DNA from: Hyperoodon ampullatus
Taxonomy: Eukaryota > Chordata > Mammalia > Artiodactyla > Ziphiidae
Reading direction: 5' to 3'
Length of the DNA stretch: 64,000 bases
Assembly: GCA_949752795.1 (NCBI GenBank)
Contig: OX457062.1
Span: 93,919,777 to 93,983,776 of the forward strand
Position 1 is the first letter of the stretch. Each line of letters begins with the position of its first letter. Below the pieces are notes generated by a model. It made no database searches. It worked only from the letters and a program-made list of their open reading frames with translations, and was not told the origin of the DNA. Below, one piece after another: positions 24,257 to 36,016 of this stretch. Position numbers and translations under genes: made by a program.

Positions 24257-24450
24257 AGTGAGGGATAGATAGATAAACAGATCGATAGATAGAAAGGAAG
24301 GGAGAGAAAGGAAAGAAAGGAAGAAAGAGAAGGAAGGAAGGAAGGAGGTAGGAAAGACAGAGCAAGAGAGAGAGAGAAAAGAGAGAGAGAGAAAGAGAGA
24401 AAGGCAGGGGAAGGTGAAGGAGGGTGAAGAGAAAAGGGTGGGAGATGGTA
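24257..24450 (+). repeat. Purine-rich GATA/GGAA/GAGA tract
   Basis: About 190 nt of almost pure purine on the + strand, starting as (GATA)n and changing to (GGAA)n and (GA)n. It produces spurious long open frames on both strands. Confidence 0.93.
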
Positions 24451-24934
24451 GAAGACGAGGGGGGTGAGAAGAGGCAGGAGAAGAAGGGTCATGAGAAAAG
24501 GAGCTGCGGAGAGAACAGCGGGTGGGGGCAGAGGGGATGCCGAGAGCCAGAGATGGACACGTACGAAGCTACATTCATTTGTAAGAGAGAAGATGAAGCC
24601 TTTCAGCTCTGTGGGCTCTGAGCAAGCCCCTAGCTTCTCCCTGACACTCACAACTTCGTCATCACGACATGCCTCGGAGACCGTGCAGAATAATCCCTGT
24701 GCTGCTCATTACCACTGCTCACATCGGTCACCACGAGAAGCTAAAGACCCTCAGGTCATCACCCCCCATAACCTGGCACATCCTCACACAGCTTTGTACA
24801 TCTCTAACCCTAAAATTCTTCCTTCCCTAATTCCTACAATTCCTCTTCTGTATCCCTTGGAACTCATGGTCAGCATCTGTTGAAATGCTCTGTTCTCCTC
24901 AACCTCTTCTCCAAAAATGTCCTTCATCTTCTCC

Positions 24935-25015
24935 GTGTTTCTCAGCAAGGGGCACCACTGACATTTTGAGTGAGACTTCCTCATTGTGTGGGACATTCAG
25001 GTTCACTGTATCACA
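24935..25015 (-). repeat. MER5A DNA-transposon fragment
   Basis: Reads ggggcaccactgacattttg then cattgtgtgggacattcagg, matching the MER5A end also seen at 36540. Confidence 0.45.
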
Positions 25016-25590
25016 ATACCCCACCCCCAACTCCAACCGTGCCAATATTTTCAAATGTGGTACCTGTCACCTTGAAGACCACTATATGAACTACTTCCTC
25101 TCCCCACAGCAGCACGCCCACCCCTACTTCTCTTGCAGCCCTCTCTAGGAGACTGCCTCTCCAGTAGGCCTGAGGGTGGAGGGACATCAGGAAATAAAAC
25201 ACAATGAAGAGGTGGAAAAACTGCAGAAGTATGGAGAAAGTGAGTAATATATGTATAAAGAGGTAAAACAAAGTATGGTGGAGAAATCCATGCACATTTT
25301 GTTTTATAAATTTAACAATCTGAATTTGAATGCAAACGAAATCAGAACAGGTAAATAAATTATGTTATGGACAGCTAATGGAATACTCTACTGACATTAA
25401 ATAAGATGTTTATGACAACTGTGAAGTCACACGGGGCTTTAGTTCAGAAATCACATTGAATAGAAACAACGGAAGTTCAGTGGAAACATTGCTAGAACAC
25501 CTTTTTCCAGCAACCCATTCTAGCTAAATGAGCCTAAATGTAAAGATGGCATGGAATGGTGGGAATGCAGCATTTTAAACGTCAACGTAC

Positions 25591-25696
25591 TTGCACTGTT
25601 GTCATGACGGCTTGGTCTCCTTGGGGGTCCCAAGATGCTGGGGAATCCTCTTCGTTTCCCTTTTTCTTCGCCTTCCCTATCTTTCTTCATACTTTG
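25591..25696 (-). CDS. ARHGEF12: ARHGEF12 exon: basic linker
   Basis: Encodes QSMKKDREGEEKGKRRGFPS then ILGPPRRPSRHDNSA, about residues 580-615. Lys/Arg-rich and likely disordered. Acceptor ctctag, donor GCAA/gtacgt. The clusters KGKRR and PPRRPSR resemble basic localisation or phosphoinositide-contact patches, but no function is assigned. Confidence 0.94.
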
Positions 25697-25818
25697 CTAG
25701 AGTTGAGGTACAATAAAAAAGATAAGAGATACGTAACAGAGTAGATTTCTTTTGTTGCTTTTAAACAGAAACACATTCTAACGGTCAGTTGAAAGAAATT
25801 GGTTAAATGTAAATGAAA

Positions 25819-25819
25819 G

Positions 25820-25849
<30 letters not shown>
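25819..25849 (+). repeat. (CA)n microsatellite
   Basis: About 15 CA units in the intron upstream of the basic-linker exon. Confidence 0.95.
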
Positions 25850-25850
<1 letters not shown>

Positions 25851-25959
25851 GCACTCATTAGAGGCTGGCACACAGTACTATGTACACACCAAACTCAAGA
25901 TGCCTTTTCAAACCCTTCAGAACTGACAATTTTGGAAAGTAAAAGGTAGGTTTATAGCA

Positions 25960-26115
25960 CAGGCTCTGGAGCCTGTTCTAAGTAATTCATTCATCTGTTG
26001 AACAATATTTACTAAGCTAATAATGTACGAAGGCACTATGCTAAAAGCTGGGGATACAATGAAGGAGGTCCTTATCTTCATCCAGATCTACAATCTAACA
26101 AAAATGAAACCAAAA
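25960..26115 (+). repeat. L2 LINE 3' fragment
   Basis: Typical L2 phrase order: tgttgaacaatatttactaa, then cactatgctaaaagctgggg, then atacaatgaaggaggtcc. Confidence 0.6.
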
Positions 26116-26416
26116 CATACATAATTACAAACACTGACAGGTACCATAAAAGAAAAGTATAAGGCCAGAACAGTTAGGGACAGCTCTCTGTATAAACTAC
26201 TAGTTTCATTTTTCACACTGCCTAATAAATTAGTTTGTGTGGCTGGATTTCTCACTAGATTTTGAGTTTCTTGAGAACAGGAACCATATCTTATTCCTAT
26301 TGGCATGCCTAGCACTAATTTGCTGAAAAAGTAAATACTAAGAAGAAGGAAAGCACTGCAATCAAATGTAAAGAAGCAATGGAGACCTTAACACACTATT
26401 ATTATTATAGTCTTAC

Positions 26417-26531
26417 CTTGATTTTTGGAAGGAATCCAATCCGACCTCGCTTGTGCTCCAAATTTCGAGGTTCTTTCACTTTTACTCCCAAATGCTTCAT
26501 GTACATGAGAATAACATATTGCATTGTTGAA
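26417..26531 (-). CDS. ARHGEF12: ARHGEF12 exon: end of RGS-like domain
   Basis: Encodes MQYVILMYMKHLGVKVKEPR then EHKRGRIGFLPKIK, about residues 541-579, closing the RGS-like domain and entering a basic linker. Acceptor cctcag/T, donor AAG/gtaaga. 115 nt. Confidence 0.95.
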
Positions 26532-26845
26532 CTGAGGGAGAAGGGATTAAGTAAAATAAGACTTCTGGGAAGGGATGGTGGGTAGAATAAAGATATCAAA
26601 TGACTTCCAAAACCCCAATGCTGAAATTCTTAGAATTCATCAAGTGAAAAGTAAGGAGCTATCTATTCACTGTGAATAGTAAAGGATTCTACTCAAGATA
26701 CTAGAATATTAGTCAAGTAAAATACAGGCCACCAGAGGGAGACAGTCTATATTTTTATGTTAAAAGAAATAAATCATAATTTAGGGCAGGAGACAAGATA
26801 GTTTCTGTTTTCCTTAAAATTCTAGGAAAAAAATAGTTATATTAC

Positions 26846-26878
26846 CTCTTATCTTCTTCTACAGCCTGAGCAGTCATC
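26846..26878 (-). CDS. ARHGEF12: ARHGEF12 microexon (33 nt): RGS-like domain
   Basis: Encodes only MTAQAVEEDK with split codons at both ends, about residues 530-541. Acceptor tttttag/G, donor AAGAG/gtaata. Skipping it would keep the frame (33 nt) and remove 11 residues from the helical region. It is placed by protein identity and phase. Confidence 0.93.
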
Positions 26879-27372
26879 CTAAAAATTAAAATTTAAAAAT
26901 GAAATATTAAAGTTTAATAAAAGAGTTGTTATTAAACTGACATAACTGAAACAGCAGAACAGAGCCAAATGCTTTGGGACCCACCCCAAATCTCTGTCAC
27001 CTGGAATAAAACATCAGAAAAATTCTAATCCCTGAAGGAACCATATGCTTTTCACACTCATGTCATCAACTGTAAATGTTTTATAGCAAGAAACATTTCC
27101 AAAGTCTGTGAATTGAAGCCAATATAAGTATTCAACCTGTTTTTGATCAGTTAGAAATTTTATAGTTACTCATTTTACCAATATCCAGAAAAAGAAATAC
27201 AAGAATGTCATCTAAAATATCAGCATAAATTTAAAATTACAGCTTCTCAAGTATTATGACAGAATAAACAGCTCCACATAGACAACCTGACCCCCCTTCT
27301 AAATTTGTTCACTTTAAGCACAATTAGCATCTTAGTAGAGAGGGCCTTTCTACATGTATTTCTGTTACTTAC

Positions 27373-27510
27373 AACACTTCTTCAATTTTGGCAACAATCT
27401 GCTCTGCACATGCCCGTTCCTTCTCCAGAGTTACCCGGTCCTTGTCTCTCTCTGCATCAATTTTAGTCAGTTCGCTTTCAGCCAAGGTCAGCCCCATGCT
27501 ACGTTTCTGT
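27373..27510 (-). CDS. ARHGEF12: ARHGEF12 exon: RGS-like domain, late helices
   Basis: Encodes QKRSMGLTLAESELTKIDAE to CAEQIVAKIEEV, about residues 484-530, a highly charged helical part of the extended RGS-like domain. Acceptor tttag/A completes Arg; donor GTGTT/gtaagt. 138 nt. Confidence 0.95.
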
Positions 27511-27940
27511 CTAAAGGGAATAGGAGAAATTTCCTGAGGTAGCCTAGAGAAAAACTATCTCCCTCTGGAGATGTTTCATCAGAGTTTCCATAGCTGTGAA
27601 TTTCTAGCAACAGGCAAAATGTCACAGTTTTCTATTTGGGGGCCCATCTCACCTAGGACACTGGAGGAAGAAAATTCTAGAGGCAATCACTCAACAGAGC
27701 ACATATCCTGAAGGACACACTTAGCACAGAGTACTAATACTAAGCACAATTCCTGACAGCATAAGGAATGGGGACTATGCACTCTCAGTACCATGCCAAC
27801 CTTTTGACTGCAGATGTGCATTAGGTTTTAGTAACAGTGCTAAAGACGATATGCTAAGCCAAGGATTTAATGTATAGCGTTTTCCTACCTAAAAAGAAAA
27901 TTAATTCAGAACAACCATATCAGCTTACCACCAAGCTTAC

Positions 27941-28046
27941 CGAAAATCTTCCAAGTGCCTTTGAACTTCTGGGTGGACTCTTTCTTGCATAGTTTGGATA
28001 TAGTGGCGATGTAGATCCTCAGGAATAAGCTCGGGTCTTCTTTTTT
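27941..28046 (-). CDS. ARHGEF12: ARHGEF12 exon: RGS-like domain
   Basis: Encodes KRRPELIPEDLHRHYIQTM and then VHPEVQRHLEDF, about residues 449-484. Acceptor atgcag/AA completes the Glu codon; donor TTTCG/gtaagc leaves two bases of Arg. 106 nt. Confidence 0.95.
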
Positions 28047-28335
28047 CTGCATAAATAGAAGAAGTCACCTGATCTAAGGCATATTTTTTGCATTATAACT
28101 GGCACTATTTGGTGCAAACTTAACTTGAAGTAAGACAAAGAGAAGTTCAATACATTTTATCTATTTCATCTCAGAATTCATCTTTCATTTACCCTGAAAT
28201 GTATTATAGGCTTTTTTTCCGCTGTGAGCCATATCACCTACTAGTCACCACGTAACAGATAGAAACCTTAGGGAGGAGCTGAGCTACGTATCTATAGAGA
28301 TGTAATTCTCCAGCATATTGGTGCTCCAGACTTAC

Positions 28336-28378
28336 CTAGATCTACTGATATTTCATCAGGAACAGAAACTTTCAGGTG
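28336..28378 (-). CDS. ARHGEF12: ARHGEF12 small exon (43 nt): RGS-like domain
   Basis: Encodes HLKVSVPDEISVDL plus one base of Glu, about residues 435-449. Acceptor ttttag, donor CTAG/gtaagt. It is too short to stand out as an ORF; it is supported by homology and by exact phase with both neighbours. Confidence 0.93.
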
Positions 28379-29689
28379 CTAAAACAAAAATGCAAACAAA
28401 AAGTGAAATAGTACTAAGAGCTTTTCAGGATGCATATAAGGACTTATACAAAATAAAGAGATACAACTTGAATATCTATTTTTACAAGAATATTCATGTA
28501 TAAGCTCATTTTTTGGGTTTCACCCATCTAAATTTCATAGCTCTGGAGTGTTCTATTGTTAAACTTGAAAATAAGCCTTTTTCCCAAGGATCATGTTATA
28601 ATGGAAACATCTACAGTTGTTTTACTAGATGACTGAATGCTTCTGTGCCTTACTTATTCCTGTTGGCTTTAGTTTTCTAGAATGAATCAAAATTGGCTTG
28701 GGCTTTCTAGAATCATTGGTTAAGATAATCAGTTATACATCATTTGAATCAATATAGGTAAAACCTCAACTATGTGTATATCATATGAAAAATTTACTCA
28801 TATATAATGATGATTTTTATTTGCTGTATTTGATATACTCACACTACAGACCATGATATTCCCAACCATTTTGCTATGTAAAGCTAAAGAACCCTCACAG
28901 TAATAGTCACACTCCCAATGAGAAAGTGTTGGATATCAATGTTGGGGCTTTGGAGTCTTGAATCTCTAGTTCTTTCATGTGTAGTTCTTACTTTTAAACT
29001 AAGATGACTGTGTCATAATTTACTTCTTCTTAGCTAGGATTTGTTCACACAATAACTGTAGTTTTTGGTCCCATTACCAGATAATTACCTCCTGTTAATT
29101 TGGGAAATGTCTTGGAAAAAAATTGTTTTGCATTTGGAGAAAATATATTAACTTTTTCATGTTTACTTTGTATTATACACCTACTTAAGTCATATCCTTC
29201 CAGAATTTACACAATTAACATGAGACCTGAAGTTTTACATTTGAAAATAAGTCACTGCTAAAAATTATGAGATCTCTAATATTTATTTGAAGAACAGTGA
29301 AATGGATTTCAAGGCTTTCTCTTTAACTGTAGTTGCCGTAAAGTAGCTCAAATCAACTTTCCTAAAAGTATTTCTAGCACAAATGCAAAAAAGTATATGT
29401 ATGTTCATTTCTGTATGTGGGTATTTATATGAAATAAATATGACCTGTGGCATAAAAGAATAATGAGCAAATTAATCTATAGGGTTCTTACACTTTCATT
29501 TTGATAAACTTATACAGATCACGAGCAGCAAAATATAAAGTTTTGACTTAGCATGGAGCAAGCACTCTTAAGAAATGTGAAATTCAAATATACTGTCATT
29601 TCTTCATGAAAGAAAGTTATCTTAATAAATATATTATGTAATATTTTAAACAATGGCAGTATAATCAGAACCCTAACTAATCCATTCAG

Positions 29690-29960
29690 TAACTATCTGA
29701 GTGACCACACTGCCAGGATCTATTCAGTGCTGGTGAAATAGCAGTGAACAAACAGAACAAAAATATCTGCCCTGATGGAGCTTACATTTGGGGTAGAAGA
29801 GTAGGAATATAGACAAAAAATAAATAAAAAAAGAAAATATAAATTCTATGGACAAAAATAACACAGGAAAGGTGACAGAAAGTGGGGGGAGATGAAATTT
29901 TAAGTAAATCGCTCAGGGAAGGCTTCATTGAGAAGGTAATTGTATTCAGCCATGTGTAGG
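29690..29960 (+). repeat. L2 LINE 3' fragment
   Basis: Reads gtgctggtgaaatagcagtg then ctgatggagcttacatttgg, the L2 3' signature. The surrounding 28379-29689 and 29961-30510 hold nothing else I recognise. Confidence 0.55.
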
Positions 29961-30593
29961 TGTACAGGTAACTTTGCAAAAAATACAAAGAAAATGGGGC
30001 AAGTGCTGGAGGAAGAAATGGAGCCAAAATGTTTCTATGTGAGTTTGTTTTAAGATAGGAGAACTAACCATGCCTGCATGCTAATATGTATGATTCAGTA
30101 GAAAACAAAAAAACTGATGATGCAGGAGAGAAGAACTGCTAGAATAACTAATCTTTAAGTAGGTATAAGAAAATACACTCTGGATAAACAGGGGAAGAGG
30201 TAGCCTTAGATAAAAGCAGAACAATCCCTACACAGCACCAGGAGAGAGGGCAGAGCGTATGGTATGATAGAGGTAGGATGATATATCTGGTAGAAGTTAT
30301 CTTCTGTATAATTTAAATTTCTCAAAGAAACAGCAAGGTCATCAGTTGAGAAAAGAACAGGAGAGGAAGTGATGGAGAGTTTAAGAGAGAAGAGGTGTGA
30401 AACAGTCATCTAAGAGAAATGCAAGTATGAAAGAACTAGGGACATGCAGCATGATTCTTCAAGCGGTATTAAGGGCTAACTGTTATTTACCCTATAGCAA
30501 GGCTAATAATAAAACATATTAGAGCAGAAGCAAGACGAACTACAATCCTGCAGCCTGTGGAATGAAAACCACATTCACAGAAAGATAGACAAA

Positions 30594-31507
30594 ATGAAAA
30601 GGCAGAGAGGACTATGTATCAGATGAAGGAACAAGATAAAACCCCAGAAGAACAATTAAATTAAGTGGAGATAGGGAACTGACCAGAAAAAGAATTCAGA
30701 ATAATGACAGTGAAGATGATCCAGGACCTCGTAAAAAGAATGGAGGCAAAGATCGAGAAGATGCAAGAAATGTTTAACAAAGACCTAGAAGAATTAAAGA
30801 ACAAACAAACAGAGATGAACAATACAATAACTGAAATGAAAAATACACTAGAAGGAATCAATAGCTGAATAACTGAGGTAGAAGAATGGATAAGTGACCT
30901 GGAAGACAGAATGGTGGAATTCACTGCTGTGGAACAGAATAAAGAAAAAAGAATGAAAAGAAATGAAGACAGCCTAAGAGGTCTCTGGGACAACAATAAA
31001 TGCACCAACATTCACATTACAGGGGTCCCAGAAGGAGAAAAGAGAGAGAAAGGACCCGAGAAAATATTAGAAGAGATTATAGTCGAAAACTTCCCTAACA
31101 TGGGAAAGGAAATAGCAACCCAAGTCCAGGAAGCTCAGAGAGTCCCAGGCAGGATAAACCCAAGGAGAAACACGCCGAGACACACAGTAATCAAACTGAC
31201 AAAAATTAAAGACAAAGAAAAATTCTTAAAAGCAACAAAGGAAAAACAACAAATAACATACAGGGGAACGGGAACTCCTATAAGGTTAACAGCTGATTTC
31301 TCAGCAGAAACTCTATAAGCCAGAAGGGAGTGGCACGATATATTGAAAGTGATGAAAGAGAAGAAACTACAACCAAGATTACTCTACCCAGCAAGGATCT
31401 CATTCATATTTGATGGAGAAATTAAAACCTTTACAAACAAGCAAAAGCTAAAATAATTCAGCACTACCAAACCAACGCTACAACAAATGCTAAAGGAACT
31501 ACTCTAG
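30594..31507 (+). pseudogene. L1 ORF1 remnant
   Basis: L1 ORF1 encodes an RNA-binding chaperone of the L1 particle. Visible parts: coiled-coil region (KDLEELKNKQTEMNN), then NIHITGVPEGE and the C-terminal domain with RRNTPRHTVIK and LYPARISFIFDGE. Broken by an early frameshift near 30606, by TGA near 30867 and by TAA near 31316 and 31452. Confidence 0.8.
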
Positions 31508-31565
31508 GCAGGAAACACAAGAGAAGGAAAAGATCTACAAAAACAAACCCAAAACAATTAAGAAA

Positions 31566-33151
31566 ATGGTAATAGGAACATACATGTCGATAATTACCTT
31601 AAATGTGAATGGATTAAATGCTCCAACCAAAAAACACAGGCTCACTGAACGGATACAAAAATAAGACCCATATATATGCTGTCTACAAGAGACCCACTTC
31701 AGACCTAGGGACACATACAGACTGAAAGTGAGGGGATGGAAAAAGATTTTCCATACAAATGGAAATCAAAAGAAAGCTGGAGTAGCAATACTCATATCAG
31801 ATAAAATACACTTTACAATAAAGAGTGTTATAAGAGACAAGGAAGGACACTACATAATGATCGAGGGATCAATCCAAGAAGAAGATCTAACAATTATAAA
31901 TATATATGCACCCAACATAGGAGCACCTCAATACTTAAGGCAAATGCTAGCAGCTATAAAAGAGGAAATCGACAATAACACAATAATAGTGGGGGACTTT
32001 AACAGCTCACTTACACCAATGGACAGACCATCCAGACAGAAAATTAATAAAGAAACACAAGCTTTATATGACATAATAGACTAGATAGATTTAATTGAGA
32101 TTTACAGGACATTCCAGCTGAAAACAACAGATTACACTTTCTTCTCAAGTGCACACGGAACATTCTCCAGGACATATTACATCTTGGGTCACAAGTCAAG
32201 CCTCGGTAAATTTAAGAAAATTGAAATCATATCTAGCATCTTTTCTGACCAGAACGCTATGAGATTAGAAATAAATTACAGGGAAAAAAACGTAAAAGAC
32301 ATGAACACATGGAGGCTAAACAATACGTTACTAAATAACCAAGAGATCACTGAAGAAATCAAAGAGGAAATAAAAAAATACCTAGAGACAAATGACAACA
32401 AAAACAGGACAATCCAAAACCTATGGGATACAGCAAAAGCAGTTCTAAGAGGGAAGTTTATAGCAATACAATCCTACCTCACGAAACAAGAAAAATCTCA
32501 AATAAACAATCTAACCTTACACCTAAAGGAACTAGAGAAAGAAGAACAAACAAAACCCAAAGTTAGTAGAAGGAAGGAAATCATAAAGATCAGAGCAGAA
32601 ATAAATGAAATAGAAACAAAGAAAACAATAGCAAAGATCAGTAAGACTAAAAGCTGGTTCTTTGAGAAGATAAACAAAATTGATAAACCTTTAGCCAGAC
32701 TCATCAAGAAAAAGAGGGAGTGGACTCAAATCAATAAAATTAGAAATGAAAAAGGAGAAGTTATAACAGACACCTCAGAAATACAAAGCATCATAGAGAC
32801 TATTACAGGCAACTCTATGCCAATAAAAGGGACAACCTGGAAGAAGCAGACAAATTCTTAGAAAGGTATAACCTTCCAAGACTGAACCAGAAAGAAATAG
32901 AAAATATGAACAGACCAATCACAAGTAATGAAATTAAAACTGTGATTAAATATCTCCCAACAAACAAAAGCCCAGGACCAGATGGCTTCACAGGTGAATT
33001 CTATCAAACGTTTAGAGAAGAGCTAACACCCATCCTTCTCTAACTCTTCCAAATAATTGCAGAGGAAGGCACACTCCCAAACTCATTCTACAAGGCCACC
33101 ATCACCCTGATACCAAAACCAGACAGATACTACAAAAAAAGAAAATTACAG
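31566..33151 (+). pseudogene. L1 ORF2 remnant (endonuclease and partial RT)
   Basis: Endonuclease motifs LNVNGLNAP, CCLQETHFRPRD, GDFNSSLTP and [10 protein letters not shown] are readable, followed by the start of the RT domain ([16 protein letters not shown]). The catalytic SDH is SDQ here. Stops interrupt the frame near 31663, 32082 and 33043, with a frame change near 32790-32860. The RT active site and C-terminus are absent. Confidence 0.82.
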
Positions 33152-33640
33152 AAAAAACAAAAACAAAAACATATTACTTTAAAACCTTACTAAGATTTCT
33201 ATTGGTAAAATAAAACACTACTATTATCTATTATCATTTATACTAGTAAGATCTTTTCCATCATTTTTCAGTTAACCTTGTGCCTCCAAACTTCAAAGAG
33301 GCCAACCAGAGTTCAATTATACAAGTATTGCCCTTTCAATCCTAATATATATATGTATATAATTTATGTTCTCTTTTTCACTCCCTCATCCTAAATATGC
33401 ACATGTATAAACCCAAATATACATATATATCCCTTAAAACCTACCGTGAGAATTCATATGCCTACAACTAACTTAGAAATGATAAAAAAAATTATAGTCA
33501 AGAATAATCAGTAATTGAGATATAATATAGATGTCAGAAAGCGCAATGAAGTCCAAAAACATGTGAGAGAAGACTAGAAGTAGGAGGCCAATACTTCAAT
33601 GTACTAAAGCAAAGATTATAATATTAACTTGGTAACTTAC

Positions 33641-33739
33641 TGCAGATCGATCCAGGAAGAACTGATGAAACTCAAGGAAGACACGACGAGTCTCCTTGGA
33701 ATTGGTCTGTTTATACAGGTCTGAATAGAGATAACAGAG
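33641..33739 (-). CDS. ARHGEF12: ARHGEF12 exon: RGS-like domain helices
   Basis: Encodes LCYLYSDLYKQTNSKETRR then VFLEFHQFFLDRSA, about residues 402-434, part of the RGS-like core. 33 codons, acceptor ctacag, donor GCA/gtaagt. A 5.26-kb intron with a 2.6-kb L1 insertion follows downstream. Confidence 0.95.
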
Positions 33740-34024
33740 CTGTAGTAGAGAAAGAAATGGGGGAGAAATCATGAAAAATGTAATCTGCTGGATCCTTGTT
33801 GAGTAGGAATGCCTTGAACAAGTAGGTCACCATAAACAATGTAGTTATTACCATATAACCAAGTCTTATAAAAAATAAATTAGTAACATTTTAATCATCT
33901 TTCATATCTAATATGTTTAGAAAACTGAAAGAAGTCCATCCACTCATCTTGCTGAAGTGAAAAGTTTTATGGTATATGAATCAATGTAAGAACTCTGAAT
34001 TGGTGAAATCATAAAATATATTAC

Positions 34025-34135
34025 CAATGTTGCAGGGTCAAACTGTGAAACTACATGGTGTAAGAAAACAGCCAAGTGAGCAGGGCGAGATTTTAGCAGT
34101 TCAATGCTCTGGAAACAGCTGCACTGCCCATTGAT
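34025..34135 (-). CDS. ARHGEF12: ARHGEF12 exon: RGS-like (RH) domain start
   Basis: Encodes INGQCSCFQSIELLKSRPAH to SQFDPATL, about residues 365-401, the first helices of the RGS-like domain that binds activated G-alpha-12/13. 37 codons, phase 0 to 0, acceptor ttctag, donor TTG/gtaata. The next exon follows after only 285 nt. Confidence 0.95.
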
Positions 34136-34397
34136 CTAGAAAAAGAAGTAATTATACATCAATAATGCCAATATATAAATGCAAAATGTAATGTCAGCTC
34201 AATTAAACGTAACTATCCAAATATCACTTTAACCTACCCTAAAAAAATTCAAGATTTAAAAAAATTTCACTAGAATTTATTAGCAATACAGGCTATGGAA
34301 TCTCCTCCTCTGAAAATAATCTCTTGGGAATAGGTTGGAGGGAAGACCATCCTGGGAGAATAAAAGTCCAGAAGATGATTATCAAAGAGCTCACATG

Positions 34398-34604
34398 GGG
34401 CTTCCCTGGTGGCGCAGTGGTTGAGAGTCTGCCTGCCGATGCAGGGGACACGGGTTCATGCCCCGGTCCGGGAAGATCCCACATGCTGCGGAGCAACTAG
34501 GCCCGTGAGCCATGGCCGCTGGGCCTGCGCGTCTGGAGCCTGTGCTCCGCGACAGGAGAGGCCACAACAGTGAGAGGCCCGCGTATGGCAAAAAAAAAAA
34601 AAAA
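34398..34604 (+). mobile_element. Short-form CHR SINE
   Basis: Starts gggcttccctggtggcgcag and ends with an A tail. Perfect target duplication agctcacatg at 34388-34397 and 34605-34614. Antisense to ARHGEF12. Confidence 0.95.
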
Positions 34605-34879
34605 AGCTCACATGTCTAAAATCAGTATGCAAAAAAAACAGGTTAACAACACTTCTAAAAATGTAATGGAAGGCTTTTTTGCCTAATAACAAAATAGCTG
34701 TCTTCCTTTCGAGCTAATCGTAGAAATGGTGGTAGGAAAGGGAGCTGTATGATTTTAAATAAGACAACTCCTAGAATACCTGTATATTCCCAAACTACAC
34801 TGAACACAGAAAACAGCAATAGTTAAACTTAAGGTAACCTACAATCATATAAGTTAATCTAAATAAATAATACCAATTC

Positions 34880-35705
34880 TACACAATCTCTTTCAGAAAA
34901 TACAAGAGGAGTAACACTTCTCAACTCATTCTAAGAGTTCAGCATTACCCAAGTATCAAAACCAAAGACATTATATATATAAAAAAAAACCTACAGACTA
35001 ATATCCTCCATAAACACAGATGCAAAAATCCTCAGCAAAATAATAGTTAATTGAATCCAACATTATTATGAAAAGGAAAATACATTATGACCAACTGCGG
35101 TTTATCCCAGGAAAACAAAGCTCTTTCAAAATGCTCATAATATCAATTAATGTAATTTACCATATTGAGACTAAATTTAAAAAAACAACATATGATCATC
35201 TCAGTCATTCAACAAAAGTCAACATCCATTCATGATAAAAACTCCTATCAAACTAGGAATAGAAGGAAACTTTCTCAATTAAAAAAAACAGTATCTACAA
35301 AAAACCTATAGCTAACATCATACTTAATAATAAACGACTCAATGCTTTCTTCCTAAGATCAGGAATAAGACAAGGATGTCCTGTCTCACCACACTGATTC
35401 AACCTCATACTGGAAATCCTAACTAGTACAATAAAGGTAAGAGCAAGAAATAAAAGATAAACAGATTGGAAACAAGGAAATAAAAATTGTCTCTGTTCGT
35501 GGTTGTCTATATAGAAAATCCTAAAAAGTTACTTTAAAAAGCTCTTAGAAGTAGTGAGTTTACTAACAAGATCATGGGATACAGGACAAGAATAAAGCCC
35601 ATCATATTCCTATATACCATCAATAAACAACTGGAATTTGAAATTAAAAAAAAATTATAATAACATACCCCTCTCCCAAGATGAGATACTTAGGTATAAA
35701 TCAAT
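34880..35705 (+). mobile_element. L1 ORF2 fragment
   Basis: Decayed reverse-transcriptase section: ctaatatcctccataaacac, then ggtttatcccaggaaaac, then acaaggatgtcctgtctcac. Older than the L1 at 30.5 kb and not coding. Confidence 0.65.
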
Positions 35706-35923
35706 GACTTCTTATCAGCTTCAAAAGCAAAGCCATTTCTATTGGTCAAAGCTAAAATAAGCAATTAACCTGGGCAATTAGCCAATTAATTAATCTTAGT
35801 TCTAAGATCTTAGCTTCAAATCCTTATAAATATAATTTCAGTCTCCAGAAAGTGTTCATTTTTGCAAGAAATCAAAACATCTCAGAAAATTAATAATTTG
35901 TTTTTTAGAAAAAAAGTCATCAC

Positions 35924-36016
35924 CTGTTCATGTTCAGTACCGAAGTCATCATCCTCTGCTCCAATAATATGAGGTGCTATACGGGTAGAGGGACTCCCAA
36001 TAAGTGATTGAGCGTC
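35924..36016 (-). CDS. ARHGEF12: ARHGEF12 exon: acidic EDDDFG motif
   Basis: Encodes DAQSLIGSPSTRIAPHIIG and then AEDDDFGTEHEQ, about residues 334-364. In the RGS-RhoGEF family the acidic E-D-x-D-F-G stretch just before the RGS-like core contacts G-alpha-13; in p115-RhoGEF it supplies GAP activity. The motif is intact here. 31 codons, acceptor accag, donor CAG/gtgatg. Confidence 0.95.

Larger units (their letters stand above)
30522..33165 (+). mobile_element. L1 insertion ending inside ORF2, with target duplications
   Basis: L1 in + orientation (antisense to the gene). It begins just before ORF1 and stops in the reverse-transcriptase part of ORF2 at gaaaattacag (about 33151), followed by an A-rich tail. 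The 11-bp direct repeat aaaacatatta flanks it at 30511-30521 and 33166-33176. The tail and duplications mean the truncated 3' end is original, not a later deletion. Confidence 0.85.

Noticed and set aside
24226..24883. Open frames of 139-141 codons on both strands
   Set aside because: They run through the polypurine tract; low-complexity Ser/Leu/Pro or Arg/Glu translations with no homology.
34398..34470. tRNA-like head of CHR SINEs as possible tRNA genes
   Set aside because: The A- and B-box-like segments are SINE promoter relics. No intact cloverleaf or anticodon arm is maintained.
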